Part shown: in pieces, positions 46,193 through 55,900 of the stretch
Layout of the letters: each line of letters begins with the position of its first letter
How positions within the stretch are numbered: position 1 is the stretch's first letter
Assembly: GCA_029210745.1 (NCBI GenBank)
Contig: JARGFI010000001.1
Location: 81,374 to 145,373 of the forward strand
Source: Desulfuromonadales bacterium
GTDB taxonomy: Bacteria > Desulfobacterota > Desulfuromonadia > Desulfuromonadales > JAHYIW01
Direction of reading: 5' to 3'
Length of the DNA: 64,000 nt
Made by a program: the position numbers and the translations under genes
The notes under the pieces: generated by a model
Database searches by the model: none
What the model was told of the DNA's origin: nothing
Seen by the model: the letters and a program-made list of their open reading frames with translations, nothing else

Positions 46193-47681
46193 CAGCGTTT
46201 AGCGAAGCACCGGCCTGATCAACACTTTCAGCCAGAACATCGAGTTTCCACAATGCGCGAAGGAGTTCGGTGCGGTTCATGTTGCTGCGTCCTGAAACCT
46301 TGTGGACTTTTGCCAGCTCATAGAGTTCATCACGACCGTAGCCGGAATACAACGATGGGTTGAACAACACCAGTGACGCATCATCGGCAGTGACTTCCTG
46401 CGCGTCATTGTCATTGTCATTGTCAACCTCGGCAGTGTCCGTCTCGACCGTAACCGCTTCTTCGACCGGGATAACGCCCATTTCCAGCAGTGCTTCGAGC
46501 ATTTCTTCGCGATTCATACCACTGCGCCCCGGAAGCTTGTGCTCTTTCGCCAGTTCATACAACGCGTCGCGCGTATAACCGGCATAGGGAACAGTTTCCT
46601 GGGTCTCAACGGCGGCTTCATCTTCAGCCTCTACTTCTGCTTCCGCTTCCGCTGCACGCGTTTCACTCTTGATATCAATCTTCCAGCCGGTCAAGCGCGC
46701 CGCCAGGCGCACATTTTGCCCCCGTTTGCCGATTGCCAACGACAACTGATCGTCCGGCACGATAACTTCCATCGTTTTTTCATCATTATCAACATAAACT
46801 CGCGCCACATCGGCCGGAGCCAATGCTGAACAGGCAAAGCGTGCCGCATCGTGCGACCAGGGAATAATGTCGATCTTTTCGCCACGCAGTTCGCTGACAA
46901 CATTTTGTACGCGCGACCCGCGCATCCCCACGCATGCGCCGACCGGATCAACATCAGGGTCGTGAGAAACCACCGCGATCTTGGCCCGGCTGCCCGGCTC
47001 GCGAGAAACCGAGACAATTTCAACGATCCCCTCGGAAATTTCCGGCACCTCAAACTTGAACATTTCCGTGACCATCCCCGGATGTGTTCGCGATAGCACC
47101 AGTTGCGGACCCTTGGGAGACATTTTCACATCGGAAAGATAGGCCCGGATGCGATCGCCCTGACGGTAATTTTCACGCGGAACCTGCTCACGATTCGGTA
47201 AAATCGCTTCGGCGCGACCCAGATCGATGATCAGGTCGCCATGCTCATAGCGTCGCACAATGCCGTTAAACAACTCTCCAACGCGATCCTTGAATTCATT
47301 AAAGACCCCCTCACGCTCAGCTTCGCGAACTTTCTGAATGATCACTTGTTTGGCGGTCTGCGCAGCGATGCGACTGAAATGTGTTGCATCGAGTTTCATC
47401 CCGAGGGAATCGCCAACCTCGACATCGGGGTCAATCTCACGCGCTTCCTCAAGGTCGATCTCCTTGTAGGAGTCGAGCACTTCAGCAACGACGGTAACAA
47501 ACTCAAAGAGTTCTACTTCCCCCATATCGTCATTAAAGTGCGCTTCGAGATCGCGCGTATTACGATATTTTTTATTTGCCGCAGTAAGAACAGCCGACTC
47601 TAAAGCTTCGACCAGTACCGAACGATCGATACCCTTATCTTTGACAACCTGATCAATAATGTGGTTAAGGTTGACCACCAT
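46149..47681 (-). CDS. nusA: Transcription termination/antitermination protein NusA
   Basis: RNA polymerase-associated factor. The N-domain starts [20 protein letters not shown], followed by S1 (about 135-200), KH1 ('[20 protein letters not shown]') and KH2 ('[18 protein letters not shown]'). After an acidic linker there are two 36-residue repeats, '[20 protein letters not shown]' and '[20 protein letters not shown]', that look like Rho-N/SAP helix-extended-helix units instead of the E. coli AR domains. The ATG at 47681 after AGGGGGA gives 510 aa. It overlaps the rimP stop by 17 nt. Confidence 0.95.
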   Translation of the reverse strand: MVVNLNHIIDQVVKDKGIDRSVLVEALESAVLTAANKKYRNTRDLEAHFNDDMGEVELFEFVTVVAEVLDSYKEIDLEEAREIDPDVEVGDSLGMKLDATHFSRIAAQTAKQVIIQKVREAEREGVFNEFKDRVGELFNGIVRRYEHGDLIIDLGRAEAILPNREQVPRENYRQGDRIRAYLSDVKMSPKGPQLVLSRTHPGMVTEMFKFEVPEISEGIVEIVSVSREPGSRAKIAVVSHDPDVDPVGACVGMRGSRVQNVVSELRGEKIDIIPWSHDAARFACSALAPADVARVYVDNDEKTMEVIVPDDQLSLAIGKRGQNVRLAARLTGWKIDIKSETRAAEAEAEVEAEDEAAVETQETVPYAGYTRDALYELAKEHKLPGRSGMNREEMLEALLEMGVIPVEEAVTVETDTAEVDNDNDNDAQEVTADDASLVLFNPSLYSGYGRDELYELAKVHKVSGRSNMNRTELLRALWKLDVLAESVDQAGASLNADEPVAASDGSVSGE

Positions 47682-48216
47682 TCTCTGAATCCCCCTGTAA
47701 CGTTCTTGACGGTGTGCGCTGACGCGACATTCCGGTTGAAAAATCCTCTTCGAGACGGGCAGACTCGATCTCACTCAACGACAGTGTAACGATCCCGCCC
47801 TGCTTGTCCTGCTGCTCAACACTGACGACACCGCCTTCAAGGCCAAGCAGTTTGCCGATAAAAGTTTTGCGGTTATAGCCACGACCGTCCGGATCGATCC
47901 CCTGCTGAGTCAGTATTTTGACCAGTTGGCCGGTAAAGCGGACGTAATCGGCATCTTTTTTCAGTGGACGATCCAGGCCAGGAGAAGAAACCTCCAGCCG
48001 ATAGGCCGGGGCGATCGGATCTTCGACCTCAAACAGTGCACTGATTTCGTAACTTGTTTCAGCGCAGTCGTCAAGATTGACTCCGCCGTCTTTATCGATA
48101 AAAACCCGCAAGGCCCAACCATGCCCTTCGCGGACAAACTCCAGATCGACCAGTTCCAGTCCCTTTTCTGACAGTATCGGGAGGATCAATTGTTCTATTT
48201 TTTGCAGATCAACCAT
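47665..48216 (-). CDS. rimP: Ribosome maturation factor RimP
   Basis: Needed for 30S maturation. 183 aa from the ATG at 48216 ([15 protein letters not shown]): alpha/beta N-domain with '[20 protein letters not shown]', '[20 protein letters not shown]' and '[20 protein letters not shown]', then an SH3-like C-domain. The C-terminal tail beyond 155 is polar and probably disordered. It is the first gene of the rimP-nusA-infB operon. Its start lies about 20 nt behind a strong terminator hairpin, which implies regulated read-through. Confidence 0.93.
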   Translation of the reverse strand: MVDLQKIEQLILPILSEKGLELVDLEFVREGHGWALRVFIDKDGGVNLDDCAETSYEISALFEVEDPIAPAYRLEVSSPGLDRPLKKDADYVRFTGQLVKILTQQGIDPDGRGYNRKTFIGKLLGLEGGVVSVEQQDKQGGIVTLSLSEIESARLEEDFSTGMSRQRTPSRTLQGDSENGGQP

Positions 48217-48236
48217 TAAACTCTTACGTCCCAAAC

Positions 48237-48264
48237 AAAAAAAAGTGAGCTGAAAAGCCCACTT
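48237..48264 (-). terminator. Promoter-proximal terminator in the rimP-nusA leader
   Basis: On the minus strand AAGTGGGCT-TTTC-AGCTCACTT (9 bp, one G-U) is followed by eight T. It lies about 20 nt before the rimP ATG and about 20 nt after the start site of the predicted promoter at 48291-48319. It can also end transcripts arriving from the upstream methyltransferase-like gene. Confidence 0.85.
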
Positions 48265-48290
48265 TGTACGGTAGCACAAAGATTAGCGGA

Positions 48291-48319
48291 TTTATAACAC
48301 AGCTATCCAGGTGATGCAA
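48291..48319 (-). promoter_or_regulatory. Predicted sigma70 promoter of the rimP-nusA-infB operon
   Basis: On the minus strand: TTGCAT, 17-bp spacer, TATAAA. The expected start is near 48284, just ahead of the leader hairpin. Confidence 0.65.
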
Positions 48320-48400
48320 GAAAAAATACGCTCGGCAAGGCTTTCAGCGAAAAGGATTAACGGACGCACCCATCGATCAACCCGGCATATTTCGTAATGA

Positions 48401-49102
48401 TCACGGCCCTCTTTCGGCCAACCAGATAGCATGCAGATCCCCCTGATTATCCTGCTCCGGCACGCGACACTGCTGCACCGTAAAACCAATCTTACGCAGC
48501 CGTTCGCGAAAATTGCGTGACGGTCCGGCCGACCATACCGCCAGAATCCCGGACGGGCGCAACGCCGTGTAAGCCTCCGTCAGTCCGTCGGTGGTGTAAA
48601 GCCAGTCGTTCTTTTGACTGGTAAAGCCGTTGGGACCATTATCGACATCGAGCAGAATAGCATCATACGCCTGCCGCTGCGCGCGAATGATTTTGGCCAC
48701 ATCCCCTACCCTTACCTGGGTCCGCTCGTCGTGTAGCGGCTGTCCCGCATGGCTGCCGAGCGGACCACGATTCCAGGTAACCACCGCCGGTACCAGTTCG
48801 GCCACTTCTACCACAGCGTCCGGACCAAGAAAACGCAGGGCGGCAGCGAGGGTAAATCCCATCCCAAGTCCGCCGATCAGCACCCGTGGCTGAGAACGCC
48901 CCCTGATCCGGCGGCAGGCCCGTTCCGCCAATGCGTCCTCTGACTGGTGCGCCCAGGTGTTCATCAGCACCCCGCTGCCGACCACGCTGATGGAAAATTC
49001 GTCCTCTCGCTGATAAAGCTGCATCGCTCCGCCATCGCCGGGGATCTTCGCAGTCTCAATCAGTTCCCAGCCATCCAAGGCATCATCAGCCGAAGCTGTC
49101 AT
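48401..49102 (-). CDS. Spermidine synthase-like (SAM-fold) protein
   Basis: 233 aa with the Rossmann core of the spermidine synthase superfamily: 'PRVLIGGLGMGFTLAAALRF' (SAM/dcSAM loop), the acidic 'VEVAELVPAVVTWNRG' and 'YDAILLDVDNGPNG'. It lacks the N-terminal beta-domain and the full catalytic Asp gate of real SpeE, so polyamine synthesis is not assured; a methyltransferase role is equally possible. Its ATG overlaps the stop of the MBL-fold gene by 4 nt. Confidence 0.78.
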   Translation of the reverse strand: MTASADDALDGWELIETAKIPGDGGAMQLYQREDEFSISVVGSGVLMNTWAHQSEDALAERACRRIRGRSQPRVLIGGLGMGFTLAAALRFLGPDAVVEVAELVPAVVTWNRGPLGSHAGQPLHDERTQVRVGDVAKIIRAQRQAYDAILLDVDNGPNGFTSQKNDWLYTTDGLTEAYTALRPSGILAVWSAGPSRNFRERLRKIGFTVQQCRVPEQDNQGDLHAIWLAERGP

Positions 49103-49944
49103 CTGATCACTATTTCCTGATCCTGAGCTACCGCATAGCAGATCATCTTACTGCCAGTGCGAGCGATAATTTCGTGGCAGTCGGCGACAATGGCGTCAAT
49201 TTCGTCGTCACTGCGATCCTGATTGTGATGAAACAACCCGAACTGCTTCACCCCGGCCTCCATTGCCAACTGCAAAGCCTTGCGATATCGGGAGTGGCCC
49301 CACCCTCTGGTGCGCGTCTCATACTCCTTGTCAGTGTATTCAGCGTCATGAATCAGGAGATCAGCACCTCTGGAAAATTCGAGGTAGTCGACGTATGATT
49401 TTCCTTCGGGATGTTCAAATTCAAGTTCATTATCCGTCAGAAAAACAAAAACCTTGTCATCTTCGGTCAAGCGATAACCGAATCCGCCGTTGGGATGACT
49501 GAGCAGAATCGCATCCACATCAATCCCGCCGATCTGAATCGGTACCCCACTCAGATCATTAAAGATAATGTCAGCAGAAACACCATCAAGATCGACCGGA
49601 AAGTAAGGTGCTTCCATCGTGCGTTCAATAATTTGCCGAACGGTCTCCTGCGCATGAATCGATCCGTGAATCGAAATTCGGGTTTTCTTGAAGTAGAGCG
49701 GTTTAAAAAAAGGGAAGCCGAGCAAATGGTCCCAGTGCGCGTGGGTGAAAATCAGGTCAAATTCGGTGCACCCCTCCGCCATGGCCTTGTTTCCCAAACG
49801 GCGGATGCCGGTGCCGGCATCGATTACAATTATCCGTCCGTCCTGACCAGTGATTTCCAGGCAGGTAGAATCTCCCCCAAACTTGACATGATCCCGTCCC
49901 GAAACAGGGATTGATCCGCGTGAACCCCAGCAGCGAATTTTCAT
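49099..49944 (-). CDS. MBL-fold metal-dependent hydrolase
   Basis: 281 aa. The metallo-beta-lactamase fold is shown by 'MKIRCWGSRGSIPVSGRDHV' at the start, the zinc motif THAHWDHLLGF (HxHxDH, about 87-97), 'LLIHDAEYTDKEYE' and a late 'GLFHHNQDRSDDEID'. The start and the His pattern resemble the RNase Z / cyclic-nucleotide phosphodiesterase-like branch. Substrate unknown. It is translated upstream of, and coupled to, the spermidine-synthase-like gene. Confidence 0.85.
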   Translation of the reverse strand: MKIRCWGSRGSIPVSGRDHVKFGGDSTCLEITGQDGRIIVIDAGTGIRRLGNKAMAEGCTEFDLIFTHAHWDHLLGFPFFKPLYFKKTRISIHGSIHAQETVRQIIERTMEAPYFPVDLDGVSADIIFNDLSGVPIQIGGIDVDAILLSHPNGGFGYRLTEDDKVFVFLTDNELEFEHPEGKSYVDYLEFSRGADLLIHDAEYTDKEYETRTRGWGHSRYRKALQLAMEAGVKQFGLFHHNQDRSDDEIDAIVADCHEIIARTGSKMICYAVAQDQEIVIR

Positions 49945-50064
49945 AACACCACTCTCATTTCAGTCAGACACACATGAAAGGGTTAAACCCGATCAAATAT
50001 TCGCAAATAACAATAATTATTTCAAGGTATTATCACAGCGATGGCGGCAGTGAAGCGTTTCAGC

Positions 50065-50559
50065 TTAGCGCTCCAGCGGGTCAACCATCCCGCCCAAAGC
50101 AAGAACCAGCCGCCACTCTTCAAGCGTGACAGGCTGCACCGACAGCCGATTCCCTTTACGCAGCACGCCCATTGCGGCCAGATCGGGATGAGCACGTAAA
50201 TCGTTACGGGTCAGTTGTCGTGTTAGTGGAATGACATATTGTACATCAACCATCACCCAGATCGGATTTTCAACTGTTGCCCTGGGGTCAAAATGCTTTT
50301 CGCGCGGGTCAAGCGCAGTATGGTCCGGATAGCCGGTGCTGACGATTTTGGCAACTCCGACAATCGCTGGATCTTTGATATTACTATGATAAAAAAGCAC
50401 ACCGTCGCCCGGCTGCATGACATCACGCATGAAATTACGCGCCTGATAGTTACGAACGCCGTCCCAGCAATCGGTGCCGTCAGGGCATTGCCTCAAATCA
50501 GTAAACGAAAAACAATGTGGCTCCGATTTCATCAACCAGTAGTGACGCGGCCTGTTCAT
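50065..50559 (-). CDS. EVE-domain protein
   Basis: 164 aa, PUA-like EVE fold. The conserved pattern is clear: 'YWLMKSEPHCFSFTDL', 'CWDGVRNYQARNFMRDVM', 'GDGVLFYHSNIKDPAIVGVA' and 'DPREKHFDPRATVENPIWVM'. EVE domains bind modified bases in DNA or RNA. This stand-alone form is common in proteobacteria and its physiological target is unknown. It is divergent from hcp; a candidate FNR-type site lies about 25 bp before its start. Confidence 0.9.
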   Translation of the reverse strand: MNRPRHYWLMKSEPHCFSFTDLRQCPDGTDCWDGVRNYQARNFMRDVMQPGDGVLFYHSNIKDPAIVGVAKIVSTGYPDHTALDPREKHFDPRATVENPIWVMVDVQYVIPLTRQLTRNDLRAHPDLAAMGVLRKGNRLSVQPVTLEEWRLVLALGGMVDPLER

Positions 50560-50581
50560 TTTTACACCTTTTTTACATTAA

Positions 50582-50623
50582 TTGATTTCGGTCAAGGATA
50601 ACAAACTTAATCGAGACTAGATT
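50582..50623 (+). promoter_or_regulatory. Candidate CRP/FNR-family (HcpR-like) site and -10 box for hcp
   Basis: TTGATTTCGGTCAA (50582-50595) is a TTGA-N6-TCAA dyad close to FNR and HcpR consensus forms. TAGATT at 50618-50623 is placed exactly where a -10 would be if the dyad is centred at -41.5 (class II activation). The resulting leader to hcp is about 117 nt. Spacing and motif are seen; the regulator is inferred. Confidence 0.5.
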
Positions 50624-50698
50624 AACTTAAAATTGCTTCAAATAAAAATCAGTACTTAAAATCGAAAAATTTTTGTCCAATCGTTGTAATTCAACCAC

Positions 50699-50723
50699 GA
50701 TCGAATAAAATTATGATTCGATC
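50699..50723. promoter_or_regulatory. Perfect inverted repeat in the hcp leader
   Basis: GATCGAAT-AAAATTATG-ATTCGATC, 8-bp perfect arms with a 9-nt centre, ending 23 nt before the hcp ATG. It could be an operator or an RNA hairpin close to the ribosome-binding site. Confidence 0.55.
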
Positions 50724-50746
50724 AAACCAACCAAAGGAGATGAATC

Positions 50747-52366
50747 ATGTTTTGTTACCAATGTGAGCAAACGGCCAAAGGCACCGGCTGTGACAAAATC
50801 GGCGTTTGCGGCAAACAACCGGAAGTTTCCGATCTGCAGGATCTGCTGGTTTTTGCCCTCAAAGGGATCGGTTTCTGGGCAAACATCGCCCGCGCCAAGG
50901 GGGCCAGTGACAACGCCATCGACCGCTTCGTGATCGAGGGTTTGTTTACCACCGTCACCAATGTTGATTTTTCAGATGCAGCGATTGCCAAAATCATTCG
51001 TGAAGCCGTCGCCATGCGCGACAAAGCCAAGGCGCTGGCCGGTGGATATGCCGGGACCATCCCGGAAGCTGCCAGCGATTGGCAGCCCGGCACAACGATT
51101 GCCGACATGGCAGCGCAAGGTGCCCGTCAAGGCGTGATCAACAAGACGATTGATCCCGACCTCAATTCGGTGCAGAACATCATCCTGCTCGGCCTCAAAG
51201 GATATGCCGCCTATGCTGATCATGCCTTGATCCTCGGTCGTGAGAGCGAAGAAGTCTATGCCTTCACTCACAAGGCACTCGCCGCCCAGCTCGACCCGAC
51301 CCTCGACCTCAACGCACTGGTCGGTCTGGCACTTGAAACCGGTCGTATCAACCTGCTGACCATGGAACTGCTCAACACGGCTCACACCGATAGCTACGGC
51401 CATCCGGTACCGACTCCGGTACAACTCGGCACCAAGGCGGGGAAAGCCATCCTGGTCTCCGGCCACGATCTGAAGATGCTCGAAGAGCTGCTCAAGCAAA
51501 CCGAGGGCAAAGGGATCAATATCTACACCCACGGTGAGATGCTCCCCGCCCATGGTTATCCGGGATTGAAGAAATATAACCATCTGGCCGGCAACTATGG
51601 TGGTGCCTGGCAGGATCAAGCCAAGGAATTTCCGGAATTTCCGGGTGCAATCATCTTTAATACCAACTGTATCCAGAAACCGGCCGACAGCTACAAAGAC
51701 CGCCTCTTCACCTGGGGCCTGGTGCAGTGGCCGGATGTCAAACATATCGACGGCTGGGATTTCTCGGAAGTGATCAAAACAGCCGAGGCGGGCGCGGGCT
51801 TCGCCGACAATCCGGGGCAGGAAATTCTCACCGGATTTGGTCACAACGCGGTTCTCAACGTGGCGGACAAGGTGATTGCCGCGGTAAAGAGCGGCGATAT
51901 TCGCCACTTTTTTCTGGTCGGCGGTTGCGACGGTGCAAAATCAGGGCGTAACTACTATACTGATTTCGCCGAGCAGGCCCCGAAAGATACCGTTATCCTC
52001 ACGCTGGCGTGTGGTAAATTTCGTTTCAACAAACTCGATCTGGGCGACATCGGCGGCATTCCACGCTTGCTTGATGTCGGTCAGTGTAACGATGCCTATT
52101 CTGCGGTGCAGATTGCCGTTGCTTTGGCCGGTGCCTTTGAATGCGGCGTCAACGATCTGCCGTTGAGTATGATCCTCTCCTGGTACGAGCAAAAGGCGGT
52201 GGCAATTCTCCTCACCCTGCTTCACCTCGGGATCAAAGACATCCGTCTTGGACCCACACTCCCGGCGTTCATCACTCCCAACGTGCTCAACTTCCTGGTG
52301 GAGAACTACAACATTCAGCCAATCGGTGAAAGTGCCGCAGCGGATCTGAAAGCGATTCTCGGTTAA
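50747..52366 (+). CDS. hcp: Hydroxylamine reductase / hybrid cluster protein
   Basis: Fe-S protein that reduces NO or hydroxylamine and can act as an S-nitrosylase. The N-terminal MFCYQCEQTAKGTGCDKIGV holds cysteines 3, 6, 15 and 21 (C-X2-C-X8-C-X5-C), the class I pattern for a cubane 4Fe-4S cluster in strict anaerobes. Hybrid-cluster ligands lie in 'NTNCIQKP', 'VGGCDGAKSGRNYYTDFA' and 'LACGKFRFNKLDLGDIGG'. 539 aa. AAAGGAG precedes the ATG. No hcr reductase gene is adjacent. Confidence 0.96.
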   Translation: MFCYQCEQTAKGTGCDKIGVCGKQPEVSDLQDLLVFALKGIGFWANIARAKGASDNAIDRFVIEGLFTTVTNVDFSDAAIAKIIREAVAMRDKAKALAGGYAGTIPEAASDWQPGTTIADMAAQGARQGVINKTIDPDLNSVQNIILLGLKGYAAYADHALILGRESEEVYAFTHKALAAQLDPTLDLNALVGLALETGRINLLTMELLNTAHTDSYGHPVPTPVQLGTKAGKAILVSGHDLKMLEELLKQTEGKGINIYTHGEMLPAHGYPGLKKYNHLAGNYGGAWQDQAKEFPEFPGAIIFNTNCIQKPADSYKDRLFTWGLVQWPDVKHIDGWDFSEVIKTAEAGAGFADNPGQEILTGFGHNAVLNVADKVIAAVKSGDIRHFFLVGGCDGAKSGRNYYTDFAEQAPKDTVILTLACGKFRFNKLDLGDIGGIPRLLDVGQCNDAYSAVQIAVALAGAFECGVNDLPLSMILSWYEQKAVAILLTLLHLGIKDIRLGPTLPAFITPNVLNFLVENYNIQPIGESAAADLKAILG

Positions 52367-52390
52367 TTGAGCTGACCAAACGCACGACAA

Positions 52391-52428
52391 AACGGGCGCG
52401 ACCATAACGGTCGCGCCCGTTTTTTTTA
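52391..52428 (+). terminator. Strong terminator after hcp (probably bidirectional)
   Basis: AACGGGCGCGACC-ATAAC-GGTCGCGCCCGTT with eight T on the plus strand. The minus strand also has a short T-run after the stem, so it may end the metal-efflux operon reading the other way. Confidence 0.9.
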
Positions 52429-52469
52429 CACTGACATAGGCAACAGATGTTTGCCAGCTCTTGCTGCGC

Positions 52470-52946
52470 TTACTTGGGATGATACATGAACTTGAACTGG
52501 CGTTTCTTGCCATCGACCAGTTTACTCCCGACTTCCAGGGTGTACATTTTTCCGCCACTGAGGGTAACATCGGCTCCAAACTGTCCTTCCATCGGCATCA
52601 ACCGTACCGGTTCACTCTTGGCACCACTACTTTTAATCACCCGCACCGCGACCGATCCGCTGTCGATCGCTTCACCGGTTGTTTGATTAACAAACATGAC
52701 CATAAGGTGATGTGTTTGTTCCATTCCCATCTTTGACATAGCCTTGCTGACATCCTTGAGGTGCGCAGTAGCGGCAACCCCGTCAACAACAACTTGCGGC
52801 AGCATGATCATGTCGGCCGACATTTTCATACCTTCCATGCCCTTCATTCCTGCGTGGTTCATGCCTTCATGGTTCATCGCTTGCGCGGCCAGGGGCAGAG
52901 CAATCAGCAGTGCCAGGGTAATAACGATTTTGCGCATCTTCTTCAT
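52470..52946 (-). CDS. Met/His-rich periplasmic protein, probably metal-binding
   Basis: 158 aa from the ATG at 52946 behind ACGGAGGAAA. A signal peptide (1-21, 'LLIALPLAAQAMN') is followed by a run with many Met and His (MNHEGMNHAGMKGMEGMKMS), a typical Cu(I)/Ag(I) ligand pattern. The remainder is a beta-rich domain with no cysteine. It is the last gene after cusCBA, where a CusF-like chaperone would be expected, but the fold segment is not clearly CusF. A copper role is inferred. Confidence 0.75.
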   Translation of the reverse strand: MKKMRKIVITLALLIALPLAAQAMNHEGMNHAGMKGMEGMKMSADMIMLPQVVVDGVAATAHLKDVSKAMSKMGMEQTHHLMVMFVNQTTGEAIDSGSVAVRVIKSSGAKSEPVRLMPMEGQFGADVTLSGGKMYTLEVGSKLVDGKKRQFKFMYHPK

Positions 52947-52987
52947 GATGTTTCCTCCGTGGTTTGAGTTGTCGGGTCGTCCCCGAT

Positions 52988-55900
52988 TCATTCGTGAATC
53001 TCCTGCATTGACGTCGGCTCAAGCTCTTTTTTCAGTTTCAGGCCGCGCCACATAAAATAAATAACCGGAAAAACAAGGAGCTCCATCAGCCCCGAGGTAA
53101 TCACTCCGCCGACCATCGGCGCGGCAATCCGTTTCATGACATCGGCCCCGGCACCGTGACTCCACATGATTGGCACCAAACCCGCGATAATGACGCAGAT
53201 GGTCATGACCTTGGGGCGAATCCGTTTGACGGCACCGTGATGAATGGCCTGGGTCAGGTCGCCAAAGTTCTGCATCCGACCATTTTTCACCCACAGATCA
53301 TAGGCCAGATCGAGATAGAGGAGCATCACCACCCCGGTTTCAGCCGAGATCCCGGCCAGGGCGATGACCCCGACCCAGACCGCTACCGAGGTGTTGTAGC
53401 CAAGCAGGTAAAGGAACCAGAAGCAGCCGACCAGCGACAGTGGCAGTGCCAGAAAGATGATCCCGGTTTTGATCAGGCTCCTGGTATTCGTATAAATAAT
53501 AACGAGGATCACTAGCAGGGTCAGCGGAATAACCACTTTCAGCTTGGCCGCCGCCGCCTGCATGTATTCATACGAACCACTCCAGACGATATTGTAGCCG
53601 ACCGGCAGGGTGATTTTTTCTGCGATGATCTTTTGGGCATTGGCAACATAGGTGCCGACATCAGTCCCTTTGAGATCGACATAGATCCAGGCAGTGCGCC
53701 GCGCGTTTTCGCTCTTGATCCCCGGCGGCCCCTTTTTGATGTGGATCGTGGCCACCTGCGATATCGGGATATGCTTGCCCCCGGCAATCGGGATCAGCAC
53801 CCGTTGCAACGCCTGCAAGTCGTTGCGATAGTCACGCTGATAACGAATATTGACAGCATAGCGCTCCAGGCCCTCGACTGTCTGGGTGACGTTCATCCCG
53901 CCGATGGCACTCTTGATGATATCCTGAACATCGCCAACCGTCAGGCCGTAACGCGCCACCGCTTCGCGATCGATAGCGTAATCCAGATAGTTGCCACCGA
54001 CCACCCGTTCGGAAAACGCGCTCAATGTTCCGGGAATGTCTCTGACAATCGCCTCGATCTCTTCACCAAGCGCCGACAGGACTTCCAGGTCATCGCCCAT
54101 GATCTTGATGCCGACCGGCGTTTTGATGCCGGTCGCCAGCATATCGATCCGGGTCTTGATCGGCATGGTCCAGGCGTTGGTTAAACCGGGGAACTGAATG
54201 GCCTCGTTCAACGCGGTCTTCAATTCCTCGATGGTGATGGTCGTCTCTTCGGGCCAGATCCAGCGCAGCGGTTTTTTGAACAGTTCCCAGGAATCGGACC
54301 AGCTGCTGTAGAAACGCTCTCTGGGGAGCGTTCGCCATTCGTCTTCCGACTTGAGCATGATGGTCGTTTCCAGCATCGACAACGGCGCCGGATCGGTGGC
54401 GGTTTCAGCGCGACCAACCTTGCCGAAGACCCGTTGCACCTCGGGGAATTTCCCGATGATCCGGTCGGTCTGCTGCAACAACTCCTTGGCCTTGGTGATT
54501 GAAATCCCCGGCAAAGTGGTGGGCATGTAGAGCAGATCCCCCTCATAGAGCGGCGGCATGAATTCGCTGCCCATTTTCTTCAGCGGAATGATGCTGGTCA
54601 GGGTAATCGCCAGCGCGACCACCAATACCGGCCAGCGCCACTTGAGGACAAAATCGACCACCGGATGATAAAGACGGATCATGATCCGGTTGATCGGGTT
54701 TTTGGCTTCATCAGGGATTTTTCCCCGGATGAACCACCCCATCAACACCGGCACCAGGGTGACTGACAGCAGCGCCGCACCCGCCATGGCGTAGGTCTTG
54801 GTGTAGGCCAACGGCTTGAACATCCGCCCCGACTGTTCACCAAGGGCAAAAACCGGCAAGAACGAAACGGTGATAACCAGCAGTGAATAAAAGAGCGCGG
54901 GCCCTACTTCTTTTGAGGAATTGGCAATGATCTCCCAGTGCGGCAGCTTGCCGCGGTCGCGTTCGAGATGCTTGTGGCCATTCTCAATCATGATGATCGC
55001 CGCGTCGATCATCGCGCCGATGGCGATAGCAATACCGCCAAGACTCATGATGTTGGCATTGATCCCCTGGAAATACATAATGATGAACGCAAACAGAATC
55101 GCTATCGGCAGCGTGACGATCGCCACCAGGGCACTGGAAAAATGGAACAGAAAGATGGCCGTGACGATGGCCACAATGATACTTTCCTCGATCAGCTTCT
55201 CCGTAAGCGTATCAACCGCGCGTTCGATCAGCCCGGAGCGGTCATAGACCGTTTTGATGGTGACGCCTTCAGGAAGCCCCGCCTTGAGCTGCTCCAGTTT
55301 GGTTTTGACCGCCGCGATGGTATCGAGGGCGTTCTCACCGACCCGCATGATGACCACCCCGCCGACCACTTCGCCCTCTCCATCGAGTTCGGCCAGCCCC
55401 CGCCGCAACTCGGGACCGATGGACACCCGGGCCAGATCGCGAACCTGGATCGGCGTGCCACGGCTGTCGGTGCCGACGACGACGCTCTCGATATCCTGAA
55501 TCGATTGCAGGTACCCCAGCCCCCGCACCATGAATTCGGTCTCGGCCATTTCGATCAAGCGTCCGCCGACATCATTATTGGAGCGCTGGATCGCTTTCTT
55601 GAGCTGCGGAATGGTGAGATGGTAGGCCAGCAGCCGGTCCGGATCGACTTCGATCTGGTACTGTTTGACATAGCCACCGATTGCAGCAACTTCGGCAACC
55701 CCCTTGACGCTGGTCAACTCGTAGCGCAGAAACCAGTCCTGAAGCGAACGCAGTTCCTGCAGATTGTGCCGGTCACTTTCCAGAACATATTCATAGACCC
55801 AGCCGACGCCGGTCGCATCCGGGCCAAGACTTGGCGTCACTCCGGCAGGGAGGCGTCCGGCAGCATAGTTGAGATATTCGAGCACCCGCGAACGGGCCCA

